Assembly: GCF_002135315.1 (NCBI RefSeq)
Contig: NZ_NEGA01000003.1
Coordinates: 62,001 to 126,000, forward strand
DNA length: 64,000 nt
Direction of reading: 5' to 3'
DNA from: Acinetobacter sp. ANC 3903
GTDB lineage: Bacteria; Pseudomonadota; Gammaproteobacteria; Pseudomonadales; Moraxellaceae
Below the pieces are notes generated by a model. That model had not been told where the DNA came from and ran no database searches. It worked only from the letters and a program-made list of their open reading frames with translations. How positions within the stretch are numbered: position 1 is the first letter of the stretch; the number at the start of each line of letters is the position of its first letter. Positions 36,578 through 44,853 of the stretch are shown here, piece by piece. The position numbers and the translations under genes were made by a program.

Positions 36578-37876
36578 ATGGCAAAAACGGCTAGCACACC
36601 CGGTCGTCGCTTTATGAAACTTGCCAGTATGACGGCAAGTATTGCAACCAAAACAGTCTCAAATTCCATTAAAAATTTTAATGCCGATGAAGAACAAAAA
36701 AATGCCTCGCGCAGTAAACTTTTTCAGGATATCGGTTTGCAGATTGCCGATACGCTTGGCGAAATGAAAGGTGCTGTCATGAAAGTGGGGCAAATTGCTT
36801 CACAATATAAAGATATCTTCCCGCCTGAAGTGGCCCGTGCCATCAGTAAATTACAGCGTCAGGCCCCTGCCATGCCTTTTGCCGAAATTAAAGCACAAGT
36901 GGAAAAAGAACTGGGTAAACCCATTCTTCAAATCTTTAAAAGTTTTGATGAACAGCCTTTTGCTGCGGCCTCTATTGGCCAAGTACATAAAGCCACTTTG
37001 CCCAATGGTCAACAGGTGGTGGTCAAAGTGCAATATCCGGGCGTAGATGAGGCCTGCGAAAGTGATCTGAAACAGGTTCGTCTGGCCTTACGTTTAATGG
37101 GTGTACTGAAAATTGACCGTAAATTGCAGGATCAACTGTTCAATGAAATTCAGGAAAGTCTGGATAACGAACTCAACTATCAGATTGAAGCGCAAAATCT
37201 GCAAGTTGCACGTACCTTCCATGAAACTTTAGACAGCAAGATTATTATTCCCCAAGTCTATTCCGACTATTCCTCACGGCATATTTTAACCTTAAGCATG
37301 GAATATGGCGAAAGCATGGAAACCGCCAGTACTTGGTCTCAAGATACCCGTAATGAACTGGGACGCCGTTTGTTCCGTGCCATTGGTCAGGAGATTTTCT
37401 ATCTGAAACGTTTCCACTGTGACCCGCATCCAGGCAACTTTGCCTTCCGTGAAGATGGAACGGTGATTATTTACGACTACGGCGGTGTTAAAACCCTTTC
37501 TACCGAAATTGTCTCGAATTTCAAGACCCTGATTAATGCAGCCCGTGAAGGCAACATTGCTGAAATGGAACAAAAGCTGGATGACCTGCATTCCCTCACC
37601 ACACAAGGCAAGTTCCCTGAAGACCTCTATCGCCAGTGGCTGGAAGTGCTAATGCGTCCACTCACCACACGTTATGATTTTGCCAAAAACTCAGCCCATC
37701 ATGATGGTGTCGAGCTGCTCAAACCATCGTTAAAATATTGGGATGTGTTTAAGCCTTCACCAGATACCCTGATGGTCAACCGCACAGTTTCTGGACATTA
37801 CTGGAACTTAATTCATTTAAAAGTGAATGATAACCTGAGTGATTTATTTGAGGAGCTGGTGCCGCCTCGCGTCTAA
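36578..37876 (+). CDS. ABC1/UbiB-family atypical kinase
   Basis: A 432-aa protein-kinase-like fold protein. The family KxGQ-type motif appears as MKVGQIASQYKDIFPPEVARAISKLQ, followed by the Ala-rich P-loop substitute FAAASIGQVHKATL, VKVQYPGV with the conserved Lys, and the catalytic FHCDPHPGNFAF and IYDYGGVK. UbiB relatives act as ATPases supporting ubiquinone synthesis or lipid handling. The true ubiB normally lies with ubiE/ubiJ, so this is probably a paralogue. The ATG at 36578 has GAGGA at good spacing; the frame extends 18 codons upstream without family similarity. Confidence 0.85.
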   Translation: MAKTASTPGRRFMKLASMTASIATKTVSNSIKNFNADEEQKNASRSKLFQDIGLQIADTLGEMKGAVMKVGQIASQYKDIFPPEVARAISKLQRQAPAMPFAEIKAQVEKELGKPILQIFKSFDEQPFAAASIGQVHKATLPNGQQVVVKVQYPGVDEACESDLKQVRLALRLMGVLKIDRKLQDQLFNEIQESLDNELNYQIEAQNLQVARTFHETLDSKIIIPQVYSDYSSRHILTLSMEYGESMETASTWSQDTRNELGRRLFRAIGQEIFYLKRFHCDPHPGNFAFREDGTVIIYDYGGVKTLSTEIVSNFKTLINAAREGNIAEMEQKLDDLHSLTTQGKFPEDLYRQWLEVLMRPLTTRYDFAKNSAHHDGVELLKPSLKYWDVFKPSPDTLMVNRTVSGHYWNLIHLKVNDNLSDLFEELVPPRV

Positions 37877-37887
37877 TGACCAACCAT

Positions 37888-37922
37888 AAACCCGGTTAAC
37901 AAATTGTCACCGGGTTTTATTT
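37888..37922 (+). terminator. Terminator after the UbiB-like gene
   Basis: A 9-bp perfect stem AAACCCGGT/ACCGGGTTT (37888-37896 with 37909-37917), then a T-rich tail. Confidence 0.8.
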
Positions 37923-37937
37923 GAATATTTAATTGTT

Positions 37938-37949
37938 ATGTTATAACAT
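37938..37949. promoter_or_regulatory. Zur-like palindrome upstream of rpmE2
   Basis: The perfect 12-bp palindrome ATGTTATAACAT lies 35 bp before the L31 ATG. It resembles the core of gammaproteobacterial Zur boxes (ATGTTATA-type half sites), and type-B L31 is a classic Zur target. Zur control is inferred from motif plus gene identity. Confidence 0.6.
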
Positions 37950-37983
37950 TTCTTTAAATTTAAAATATGCAATGGAGAAATGT

Positions 37984-38238
37984 ATGCGTCCAGATATCCA
38001 CCCAGACTATCAACCCGTGCTGTTCCACGACACCAATGCAGATGTCTATTTTGTAATTGGCAGCACATTAAAACCACCCCAGACCCGTGAACATGAAGGC
38101 CAGACCTATCCTTATGTTACCCTGGATATTTCCAGCGCCTCTCATCCATTTTATACCGGTGAACAACGTCAAACCAGCAATGAAGGCCGTGTAGCAAGCT
38201 TTAATAAACGTTTTGCACGTTTCAAACGCTCACATTAA
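37984..38238 (+). CDS. rpmE2: 50S ribosomal protein L31 type B (zinc-independent)
   Basis: An 84-aa L31 paralogue, [27 protein letters not shown]..., without the CxxC zinc ligands of type A. Such proteins replace zinc-binding L31 when zinc is scarce, freeing zinc from ribosomes. The ATG at 37984 has GGAGA 7 nt upstream; the open frame further upstream would pass through the palindrome at 37938-37949 and is rejected. Monocistronic, with terminators on both sides. Confidence 0.95.
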   Translation: MRPDIHPDYQPVLFHDTNADVYFVIGSTLKPPQTREHEGQTYPYVTLDISSASHPFYTGEQRQTSNEGRVASFNKRFARFKRSH

Positions 38239-38283
38239 CTTCATATTATTTTAAGATTTCAACGCTAATCTTAAGACTTGAAA

Positions 38284-38320
38284 AGCCCAAGCACTCTCCT
38301 CCAGCTTGGGCTTCTTTTTA
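38284..38320. terminator. Terminator between rpmE2 and crcB
   Basis: A 9-bp perfect stem AGCCCAAGC/GCTTGGGCT (38284-38292 with 38304-38312), T-rich on the right and A-rich on the left, between convergent genes. Confidence 0.85.
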
Positions 38321-38343
38321 TCTTTATAATTGATCTTCAGGTT

Positions 38344-38724
38344 TTATCTGCTATGTAGCAGCCACTGAAACAGATAAAAACCCATAGCCAAAACAATCAC
38401 CCCAGTGATCACACTGGAAATGACATAACCCAAAGCCAAGGCGATTTGGCCATGCTTTAATAACTGGAAAGTCTCCAGACCAAAACTGGAAAAGGTGGTA
38501 AAGCCGCCTAAAATACCGACCATCAAAAACAGGCGTGCTTCATTTTGCAAAACAGGAAATTTCTGACTATAGGCAAAGAAAATACCGGCAAACAGACAGC
38601 CAAAGATATTGATCCACCATGTTGTCCACGGAAATCCGCTGCTCGGTTTAAATAGAAATACCCCTGCCCCATAACGCAAACTTGCGCCAACCGCTCCCCC
38701 TAAAGCTACCAGTAGCCAATTCAT
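38344..38724 (-). CDS. crcB: Fluoride efflux channel CrcB/Fluc
   Basis: A 126-aa four-helix membrane protein that exports fluoride as a dual-topology dimer. GGFTTFSSFGLETFQL carries the Phe/Thr/Ser residues of the fluoride pore, and the N-terminal GGAVGASLRYG is the second signature. A single gene rather than a heterodimer pair. I see no recognisable fluoride riboswitch in the short upstream region. Confidence 0.95.
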   Translation of the reverse strand: MNWLLVALGGAVGASLRYGAGVFLFKPSSGFPWTTWWINIFGCLFAGIFFAYSQKFPVLQNEARLFLMVGILGGFTTFSSFGLETFQLLKHGQIALALGYVISSVITGVIVLAMGFYLFQWLLHSR

Positions 38725-38877
38725 ATTTGTTCCAGTTTTATCGAGTCAAAGATCAATATTGTATAAATGCTTTATTCACTATACCGCACAAATGAGCTGA
38801 AATAGTAATGAAATGCCGCAGTAAAAATTGTTATAGTCACGTGGTTTTTAAACTTTTTTCTATGAATTGAGGAAATT

Positions 38878-39210
38878 ATGGCTCAGGATTTATTGGCACA
38901 GCTTCAAGCAGGTGAAATCAAATTTGCAGACGTGATTGCGTACATTGATGCACGTTATAACCACACCGCAACAGCATTCCAAAATGGCCAACAGGCCAAT
39001 GCTGCAACGGAAAATCAAGGCAGTGCTAAAGTATTTTCTTTTGCCCAACTCAATGGTTTAGATCAGGCCCAAACCCTAAGCCTGTTTGCTGAACATTATG
39101 CTGCCGTACTGGCAACCCCTGAAGCCACAGACCACCAGAACATTCGCCAGTTCATGCAAAATGGCTGGGATGGCATTCAGTTTACAGGTCAGGCTTTAAC
39201 AGCAAAATAA
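38878..39210 (+). CDS. HopJ-type III effector family protein
   Basis: A 110-aa protein whose FADVIAYIDARYNHTATAFQNG and LFAEHYAAVLATPEATDHQNIRQFMQNGW match the HopJ (PF08888) family. Despite the name, the family is widespread in non-pathogens, where it is probably a cytoplasmic housekeeping protein; no secretion system is nearby. GAGGAAATT precedes the ATG. Confidence 0.85.
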   Translation: MAQDLLAQLQAGEIKFADVIAYIDARYNHTATAFQNGQQANAATENQGSAKVFSFAQLNGLDQAQTLSLFAEHYAAVLATPEATDHQNIRQFMQNGWDGIQFTGQALTAK

Positions 39211-39226
39211 GTTACTCTTAGAATAT

Positions 39227-39257
39227 AAAAAGCCCGCTTTAATAAAGCGGGCTTTTT
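39227..39257. terminator. Terminator after the hopJ-like gene
   Basis: A 14-bp perfect stem (39227-39240 with 39244-39257), GC core AGCCCGCTTT/AAAGCGGGCT, A and T flanks. Confidence 0.9.
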
Positions 39258-39258
39258 A

Positions 39259-39335
39259 CTCCTCCCTTTCAAAAAGGGAGGTCGGGAGGAATTTAGAAAA
39301 TCAATAAATCCCCCTTTTCCCAAAGGAATCTAAAA
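39259..39335. repeat. R2 hairpin repeat
   Basis: A perfect 9-bp stem CCTCCCTTT/AAAGGGAGG (39261-39269 with 39273-39281), followed by GGGAGGAATTTAG and CCCCCTTTTCCCAAAGG. It lies between the hopJ-like and I42 genes, which converge. Confidence 0.5.
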
Positions 39336-39343
39336 AAATTAAA

Positions 39344-39751
39344 TCAGGAAATTCTGACCCGACAACGCCACTCATCAATTGCGTTCTGTTCCCAAGGCCG
39401 GCCATGTTTCACGTGAATCCATTCTTCACCCGGTTGCAGCGCAGTAAAAAGGAACAGTTTTTTACCGCCTACACCCAGCATCGGTTGTTGGCTTTTGATC
39501 GGGTCTTGCTGATAAATTTCTTCAACTTTTAATATATTTTGCGGCTGGGCCACTTGCCAGATATAGCCTGTGGTTGGATTCTCCGGCAAGGTGAGTTCCA
39601 AGGTTTGTCCCACGGTCATTTCCAGCAAAGTCGGACATTGCTGCTCCAGAGAATAAACATGGGTTTTGCCATCAATCGTTGGACTCATGCTACTACACCC
39701 CACCAAGCTAACCCCTATTACTGCCGCAAAACATAGCGCTAAAACTTTCAT
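39344..39751 (-). CDS. Protease inhibitor I42 (chagasin-like) lipoprotein
   Basis: A 135-aa exported lipoprotein: lipobox LVGC with C19 as the lipidated residue. The mature region has the chagasin loop NPTTGYIW and GGKKLFLFTALQPGEEWI plus a final RPWE, the three inhibitory loops that block papain-like cysteine proteases. Likely envelope-anchored; a protective role against host or rival proteases is inferred. The ATG at 39751 is preferred over an in-frame TTG one codon upstream. The next minus-strand gene starts 35 bp upstream of it and may be in the same operon. Confidence 0.85.
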   Translation of the reverse strand: MKVLALCFAAVIGVSLVGCSSMSPTIDGKTHVYSLEQQCPTLLEMTVGQTLELTLPENPTTGYIWQVAQPQNILKVEEIYQQDPIKSQQPMLGVGGKKLFLFTALQPGEEWIHVKHGRPWEQNAIDEWRCRVRIS

Positions 39752-39786
39752 CAATTTACTCTTAACCCTCTTCTTAGGGAAACTAA

Positions 39787-40347
39787 TTAACCTTTAACCC
39801 GTTCAATCCATTCAATCGAACTGACTCGAAACAGTTCACACGCGCCATCACCCGTATCGGTTGGGGTTAAAGATGAAGTCCATACCAGATTCTTGTCTTT
39901 AATTTCCACCAGCTCACCTTTTAGCCGCACCAAATCTCCACGTTTTACATGTTTAATTTGTTTGGCAATCTGAGGGTTGGCAGGAATAATGTGCATATTC
40001 GACACCATCTGCATGGCTTGCTCGGCAGGTACAGGCAGGCGATCTATCTTCCAGTTTAAAAAGCGGTCATATTGATTGACCGATATATGTCGTGCAATTT
40101 CAGGCTCGGCAAACAGCCCCCAGCTCACAGCATAATCAATCGGCGAAAATTTGGCTTGTTCATCGCTGGTATAGATTTTCGAACCCAAAATACGAAAATC
40201 CCCTTTAAAGGACTGCAATTTTTTAATCGACTGGTCTTTAGATAGCGGAGCCAAACCTTTGGAAATATTATGATCGACAGAGGCACTCGCACTCACCTGC
40301 AACATACTGGCTGCAAGTAAAGTACTGAATAATATTGCTCTGATCAT
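39787..40347 (-). CDS. Secreted protein of unknown function
   Basis: A 186-aa protein with a signal peptide (MIRAILFSTLLAASMLQVSASA). The middle has FRILGSKIYTSDEQAKFSPIDYAVSWGLFAEPEIARHISVNQYDRFLNWK, and the C-terminus has a compact beta region HVKRGDLVRLKGELVEIKDKNLVWTSSLTPTDTGDGACELFRVSSIEWI, which resembles an OB-like barrel. No named family recognised. It lies upstream of the I42 lipoprotein on the same strand, suggesting a shared envelope role. Confidence 0.7.
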   Translation of the reverse strand: MIRAILFSTLLAASMLQVSASASVDHNISKGLAPLSKDQSIKKLQSFKGDFRILGSKIYTSDEQAKFSPIDYAVSWGLFAEPEIARHISVNQYDRFLNWKIDRLPVPAEQAMQMVSNMHIIPANPQIAKQIKHVKRGDLVRLKGELVEIKDKNLVWTSSLTPTDTGDGACELFRVSSIEWIERVKG

Positions 40348-40521
40348 CTGTATGCCCCTAACAAATTTCTTGATTTCTAACTTAATCTTAAATCAGTAAA
40401 CTTAAATAACTATATGGACTTGGTAACAATATAGATATATTCAGTCACTTTTTTGTCTTATTCCTCGACCCGAATTTTGGTTAAAATAAAACGATATAAA
40501 GCAAGAAAAATTAAGTGATCA

Positions 40522-41142
40522 ATGATTTATAAATTTTACCAACAACATATTTTTCCGCATTTACTTAATCAAGTCATGCAAACACCCAGCCTGATGGATC
40601 AGCGCCGTGAACTGCTATTACCTATTGCTGGCGAAGTACTGGAAATTGGCTTTGGTACCGGGGTTAATCTGCCTTTTTATCAAAATGTCGATACGCTCTA
40701 CGCTTTGGAACCGAATGCCGATATTTATCAGCTCGCAATCAAACGCGTCCATGAAAGTACCATTCACGTGCAGCACGTTCAGGCCAGTGCAGAAAAACTG
40801 CCTTTTGCCGACAATAGCATTGAGCATATCGTCAGTACCTGGACACTCTGCAGTATTGAACATCTGGATCAGGCCCTGGCTGAATTGCATCGCGTGCTCA
40901 AGCCGACCGGAACTTTGCACCTGGTCGAACATGTGCTGTCTGACCGACCGATGCTGCAACATCTGCAAAACCTGCTGACACCCGTTCAAAAACGCCTGGC
41001 AGATGGCTGTCATCTCAACCGTAATATTGAACAAGCCTTAATAGATGCACATTTCAGCTTTAAGGAAAAACATTACCTGGATGCAGCCGGCGTTCCTGGC
41101 ATTGCACAGCGCATGCTGTTTGCCCGTGTGCAAAAACAATAA
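40522..41142 (+). CDS. Class I SAM-dependent methyltransferase
   Basis: A 206-aa methyltransferase with the SAM loop EIGFGTG at 41-47, acidic loop ALEPNAD, post-I region LPFADNSIEHIVSTWTLCSIEHLDQALAELHRVLKP and a LVEHVLSD motif, typical of UbiE/methyltransferase-11 members. Substrate unknown. Monocistronic; the 389-bp downstream gap holds a full R1 repeat copy. Confidence 0.85.
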   Translation: MIYKFYQQHIFPHLLNQVMQTPSLMDQRRELLLPIAGEVLEIGFGTGVNLPFYQNVDTLYALEPNADIYQLAIKRVHESTIHVQHVQASAEKLPFADNSIEHIVSTWTLCSIEHLDQALAELHRVLKPTGTLHLVEHVLSDRPMLQHLQNLLTPVQKRLADGCHLNRNIEQALIDAHFSFKEKHYLDAAGVPGIAQRMLFARVQKQ

Positions 41143-41230
41143 ACCTCTTTCATCAATCATTTTCAATGATTATAAGTTGTTCAGACTACCAAAATTAAAA
41201 ATAGATTTTAGTGGTAGTGGATTCATGAAT

Positions 41231-41401
41231 GTGGCATGGATGCCACACATTTCCCATCCCTTGCGCTGCATTTTAAAGCAGTGCTTAAAACTAGCTCAGG
41301 AAGTCGTGTATGGGAAATAAAAGGTTTTTCTTTCGGACTCAAAATATATTTTGAGATCCTCATTTTGACCTTTCAAAAGTAGGGATATTGCCTACACAAA
41401 G
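41231..41401 (+). repeat. Intergenic repeat R1, full copy 1 (171 bp)
   Basis: About 85% identical to 55919-56085. Internal hairpins: GTGGCA/TGCCAC at 41231-41246; ATTTCCCAT/ATGGGAAAT (near 41249-41257 with 41309-41317), enclosing GCGCTGC/GCAGTGC; the perfect palindrome CTCAAAATATATTTTGAG; TTTTGA/TCAAAA; and GTAGG/CCTAC at the right end. The long stem covaries with copy 2. It lies between convergent methyltransferase and nuclease-like genes. The flanks (41143-41230, 41402-41531) contain no gene. Confidence 0.8.
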
Positions 41402-41531
41402 GTATCAAAATAAAATCAATTAAATATGAGGCAGTGCTGATTTAAAAAATCTAATATTGTTGAGCATTTTTTGACTTATGACAAATATCTAATAATGTTG
41501 AATTCAACCTCGTACAGTCATCATCACGGTG

Positions 41532-41999
41532 TTAATCCTCAAAATCGATGCGTACCGTTTCAAAACGTACCCGCCCTTCTCGAATGGCCTGAGCAATTGC
41601 CTGTTGCCCCTTGGTTAGACGTGCGCCGCCACTTTTAATGTCAATCAGCACCACCTCGATATCTTCGGGGCTGCCTTCACCATCGCGCAGGTCGGTATAG
41701 CCATCGAAAACCACATAATCGACCGGATCACCCAAAAATTTAGCATCACTGGGTAAATATTGAAACTGGGGCATAATCGGCGCCAGCTGCTCTGCCATCT
41801 TGCCTTTTAGCACCGCACGGCTGGTATTGACACTACGCTTTTGCGCATGCGCCAAGGCCTGCTGATGCTCCAGCTCCAGTTCCGCAATGTACTGTTCATA
41901 CTCTGCTTTAATACGTCCATTCCGGGTATTGCTTAAAATCATGGTGGTAAGCACCACACCAATACACGCCCCAATCAGCATTGCCATCCAAATGGACAT
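41532..41999 (-). CDS. Membrane-anchored Holliday-junction-resolvase-related protein (PF10107 type)
   Basis: A 155-aa protein. An N-terminal helix MAMLIGACIGVVLTTMIL anchors it; a coiled region rich in Glu/Ala/His follows (about 30-60). The C-terminal domain has PVDYVVFDGYTDLRDGEG, IEVVLIDIKSGGARLTKGQQAIAQAI and a final Val-Arg-Ile-Asp, matching the family described as related to archaeal Holliday junction resolvases (Asp/Glu-Ile-Lys nuclease core). Nuclease activity is unproven. It is divergent from the orphan ParA gene. Confidence 0.75.
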   Translation of the reverse strand: MSIWMAMLIGACIGVVLTTMILSNTRNGRIKAEYEQYIAELELEHQQALAHAQKRSVNTSRAVLKGKMAEQLAPIMPQFQYLPSDAKFLGDPVDYVVFDGYTDLRDGEGSPEDIEVVLIDIKSGGARLTKGQQAIAQAIREGRVRFETVRIDFED

Positions 42000-42118
42000 T
42001 ATTTTTCCTTAATTTCAAAAATTACCGCTACTTATGCCTTAAGACTTTTGTCCCGAGTCATATTCACTGCATCAAACAATGATATGCTAGGACTGAGCAG
42101 AATAAAATCATCAGGGTC

Positions 42119-42763
42119 ATGAAAACTATCTTAATTGCCAATCAAAAAGGTGGATGCGGTAAAACCGTTACTGCAATTAATCTGGCTGCCGCTTTGGCAC
42201 AAAAGGGGTATAAAGTCGCACTTGCCGATGCCGATAATCAAAAATCGGCCTTGCAATGGTTGAAACAACGACCGCAAGAGGCGGCTCCTATTCAAAGTCT
42301 GGACTGGCGTCAGGAAAAATCAATTGGCGATGTACCTAAAAATATCGAATATTTAATTATTGATGCACCTGGGGCCCTCTCTGGCGAGCATGCTGAACAG
42401 TTGATCAGTGAAGCACACGCCATTATTACCCCATTGCAGCCGTCTTTCTTTGATATTGAAAGTACCCGTCGTTTCCTGAAACATTTACAGGATATTAAAC
42501 GCATCCGTAAAGGGAAGGTACAGCTTTTACTGCTGGCTAACCGGATGAAAGCAAACACTGCCAGTTCCAAAGATATACAGGATTTTTTCCAGAAAATTGA
42601 ACAGCAACCCGTAGCCTGGATTTCCGAGCGAACGGCCTATGCCCAGCTGGCCATGCAGGGACTGAGTATTTTTGATAAAACACAAAAAAACTATCTGGCT
42701 ATGCAAGATCAATGGCAACCGCTGTTAAATGCGATTGTTGATGATCCCAGCGCCTGGTTTTAA
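42119..42763 (+). CDS. ParA-family ATPase (orphan)
   Basis: A 214-aa deviant-Walker ATPase. KGGCGKT at 10-16 includes the signature first Lys, [12 protein letters not shown] follows, and IIDAPGAL replaces the usual DxPP Walker B. No ParB or parS-like repeats are nearby, so it is not a standard partition pair. It is short and resembles the chromosomal MinD/ParA-like group that positions protein complexes; cargo unknown. A terminator follows at 42833-42859. Confidence 0.85.
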   Translation: MKTILIANQKGGCGKTVTAINLAAALAQKGYKVALADADNQKSALQWLKQRPQEAAPIQSLDWRQEKSIGDVPKNIEYLIIDAPGALSGEHAEQLISEAHAIITPLQPSFFDIESTRRFLKHLQDIKRIRKGKVQLLLLANRMKANTASSKDIQDFFQKIEQQPVAWISERTAYAQLAMQGLSIFDKTQKNYLAMQDQWQPLLNAIVDDPSAWF

Positions 42764-42832
42764 TGCCATCAAGAGGATGCAACGAGGAAGCCTGAATTTA
42801 AGCGCGCAATAAATATTCATCACAACTTGCCC

Positions 42833-42859
42833 AGCTCTCGTTCTCGGGAGCTTTTTTTT
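42833..42859 (+). terminator. Terminator after the ParA-like gene
   Basis: An 8-bp stem AGCTCTCG/CGGGAGCT (42833-42840 with 42845-42852, one wobble), loop TTCT, then eight T. Confidence 0.88.
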
Positions 42860-42894
42860 CGGTTAAGATGAACTCCGAGCTAAGGAAGTAGTCA

Positions 42895-44022
42895 GTGAAT
42901 TCAGTGCAACGTTACGCGCCCACATTACAAAAAGTTTTATTATTTGGACTCTTTTTCATCCTGATGTATTTGAGCTTTAATGTACTCAAATATTTTATTG
43001 TCCCTGTAGTTTGGGCGGCAATTATTGCCTATGTCACCTGGCCGCTGTATCAGTCAGTATTACGCATGTGCGGACAGCGTCCGACCCTGAGCGCCACAGT
43101 GATGATTCTTTCTGTGGTTCTGGTACTGGGTTTACCGATTATCTTTGCTATTTTTATGTTGCAGCATGAAGGACGAAACCTTTATTACGAATTACAAAAA
43201 CAGGTTTTTTCTGGTCATCTGAATGTTCCTGACTTTGTTCGCCAGCTGCCGATTGTGGGCAAAGAAATTTCCCGTTCCTTAAGAGAAATCAATCAGGATC
43301 CCAACAGCACCATTCAGTCAGTTTCTTTGTGGATTCAAGGTCACTTAAATTACGGGAAAGCAGTACTAAATGAAGTCAGTAAAAATATAATCAAGCTCTG
43401 CTTTGCCGTAATGTCGTTATTTTTCTTCTACCGTGATGGTCACACCATTTTAAATCAGGTCAGCAAAGCCCTGGAAATGGTCATTGGTCCGCGTATTCAT
43501 CATTATTTAGAGACCATTTCCGAAACCACACGTGCCGTGGTTTATGGCGTAGGACTGACTGCCATTGCCCAATCGTTTCTGGCAGGCATCAGCTATTTTG
43601 TTGCCGGTGTGCCTAATCCGATGGTACTGACCATTATCACCTTCCTGTTGGCACTGATTCCTTTTGGACCTCCAGTTGCCTATACTTCTGTTTCGCTATG
43701 GTTATTTTCTCAGGGACAAACCGTTGAGGCGATTGGGGTGATGGCATGGGGCGTGTGTATTGTCAGTACCGCCGATAACGTGATCCGTCCATTGGTGATT
43801 TCCGGAGCTACCCAGATTCCGTTCTTGCTGATTATGTTTGGGGTACTGGGTGGTCTGGCCAGCTTTGGCATGGTGGGATTATTTGTCGGCCCGGTGATTC
43901 TGGCAGTATTACTGGCAATCTGGCGTGAATGGCTGCATGAAACCAATGAAACTGAAGGTTTAATGATGCCTAAAGCCACTCTTGCCCATGATATTGATGA
44001 TGAAACGCGCCCCCCCAATTAA
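42895..44022 (+). CDS. AI-2E family (PerM/UPF0118) transporter
   Basis: A 375-aa inner-membrane protein with about eight helices and the family regions FFFYRDGHTIL, VYGVGLTAIAQSFLAGISYFVAGVP, LLALIPFGPPVAY and the C-terminal GVLGGLASFGMVGLFVGPVILAVLLAIW. Some relatives export autoinducer-2; others are Na+/H+ antiporters or permeases, so the substrate is open. The start is GTG with AAGGA at good spacing. The C-terminus is acidic and cytoplasmic. Confidence 0.85.
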   Translation: MNSVQRYAPTLQKVLLFGLFFILMYLSFNVLKYFIVPVVWAAIIAYVTWPLYQSVLRMCGQRPTLSATVMILSVVLVLGLPIIFAIFMLQHEGRNLYYELQKQVFSGHLNVPDFVRQLPIVGKEISRSLREINQDPNSTIQSVSLWIQGHLNYGKAVLNEVSKNIIKLCFAVMSLFFFYRDGHTILNQVSKALEMVIGPRIHHYLETISETTRAVVYGVGLTAIAQSFLAGISYFVAGVPNPMVLTIITFLLALIPFGPPVAYTSVSLWLFSQGQTVEAIGVMAWGVCIVSTADNVIRPLVISGATQIPFLLIMFGVLGGLASFGMVGLFVGPVILAVLLAIWREWLHETNETEGLMMPKATLAHDIDDETRPPN

Positions 44023-44138
44023 GCCGGCAAGCCTAAGTTAAGAAACTTATACATTCCACTACTTAAAGCAGGTGGTCTTGCATCTTTTACTTTGCTTCAA
44101 TGATGCTAATTATAAAAAAGATCAGGATGCTTTGAGTC

Positions 44139-44687
44139 ATGAAAATACGATTTAAGCACGCTACACTTGCCATACTGGGTGCAATATTTTTGGCCGGATG
44201 TGCTGGCCACATGCCAACAGATGAACATAAAGGTCAACGCGTAACGGTCAACGCAGTCACTGCCCAAGGTATAGGTGAAATCATCGGAACGGTAGAATTG
44301 CTCGATAGTCCGGATGGCTTGGTTCTCAATACCCATTTACGCAATCTGCCACCCGGTCCTCACGGCTTTCATATTCATGAAAAAGGTTTCTGCGGCCCAG
44401 CGGAAAAAGATGGAAAAATGAGCGCAGCCATTGCCGCCGGCGGTCATTTCAACCCCAATTATGCACCACATCACGGTACGCCACTCACTGGTCATCTGGG
44501 CGATTTACCTCTGATCACCGCAGATGCTACAGGCAAATCCACCGAGCATCTGGTTGCACCACGTTTAAAACTGGCCGATATTCAAGGTTTGGCGATTATG
44601 ATCCATGCCGGTGGTGACAACTATGCAGATCAACCTAAACCTTTAGGCGGTGGCGGAGACCGAATTGCCTGTGGTGTGATTCAATAA
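44139..44687 (+). CDS. sodC: Periplasmic Cu/Zn superoxide dismutase (lipoprotein form)
   Basis: A 182-aa enzyme converting superoxide to H2O2 and O2. Lipobox LAGC near residue 22. Copper/zinc ligands appear in GFHIHEKG, GGHFNPNYAPHHGTPLTGHLGDLP and MIHAGGDNY, and the disulfide pair in FCGP and RIACGV. Envelope anchoring would place it against external superoxide. A hairpin terminator follows at 44711-44738. Confidence 0.95.
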   Translation: MKIRFKHATLAILGAIFLAGCAGHMPTDEHKGQRVTVNAVTAQGIGEIIGTVELLDSPDGLVLNTHLRNLPPGPHGFHIHEKGFCGPAEKDGKMSAAIAAGGHFNPNYAPHHGTPLTGHLGDLPLITADATGKSTEHLVAPRLKLADIQGLAIMIHAGGDNYADQPKPLGGGGDRIACGVIQ

Positions 44688-44710
44688 ATTGCCCACAAAA
44701 CCATACAATG

Positions 44711-44738
44711 AAAAAGCAGGCTGAATGTCTGCTTTTTT
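44711..44738 (+). terminator. Terminator after sodC
   Basis: A 9-bp stem AAAAAGCAG/CTGCTTTTT (44711-44719 with 44729-44737) and a T run. Confidence 0.8.
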
Positions 44739-44853
44739 CGTCATAGCCTTAAAAATAAAAGATTAAATAAAACCACGCTAACGATCATAAATTGACAGCA
44801 CCGCTAAAAAAGCTCAGGCTATATCTATACAAAAAATTGATCTTTAGAACATC

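Noticed and set aside
38725..38877. Possible fluoride riboswitch before crcB
   Set aside because: The upstream sequence is short and AT-rich and lacks the conserved GGxGAT start and pseudoknot pieces.
38878..39210. HopJ-like protein as a type III secreted effector
   Set aside because: The family name is historical; no type III secretion genes are present and the family is common in non-pathogens.
42119..42763. ParA as part of a plasmid-type partition system
   Set aside because: No ParB gene, no parS-like iterons and no replication gene nearby; the region is chromosomal core.
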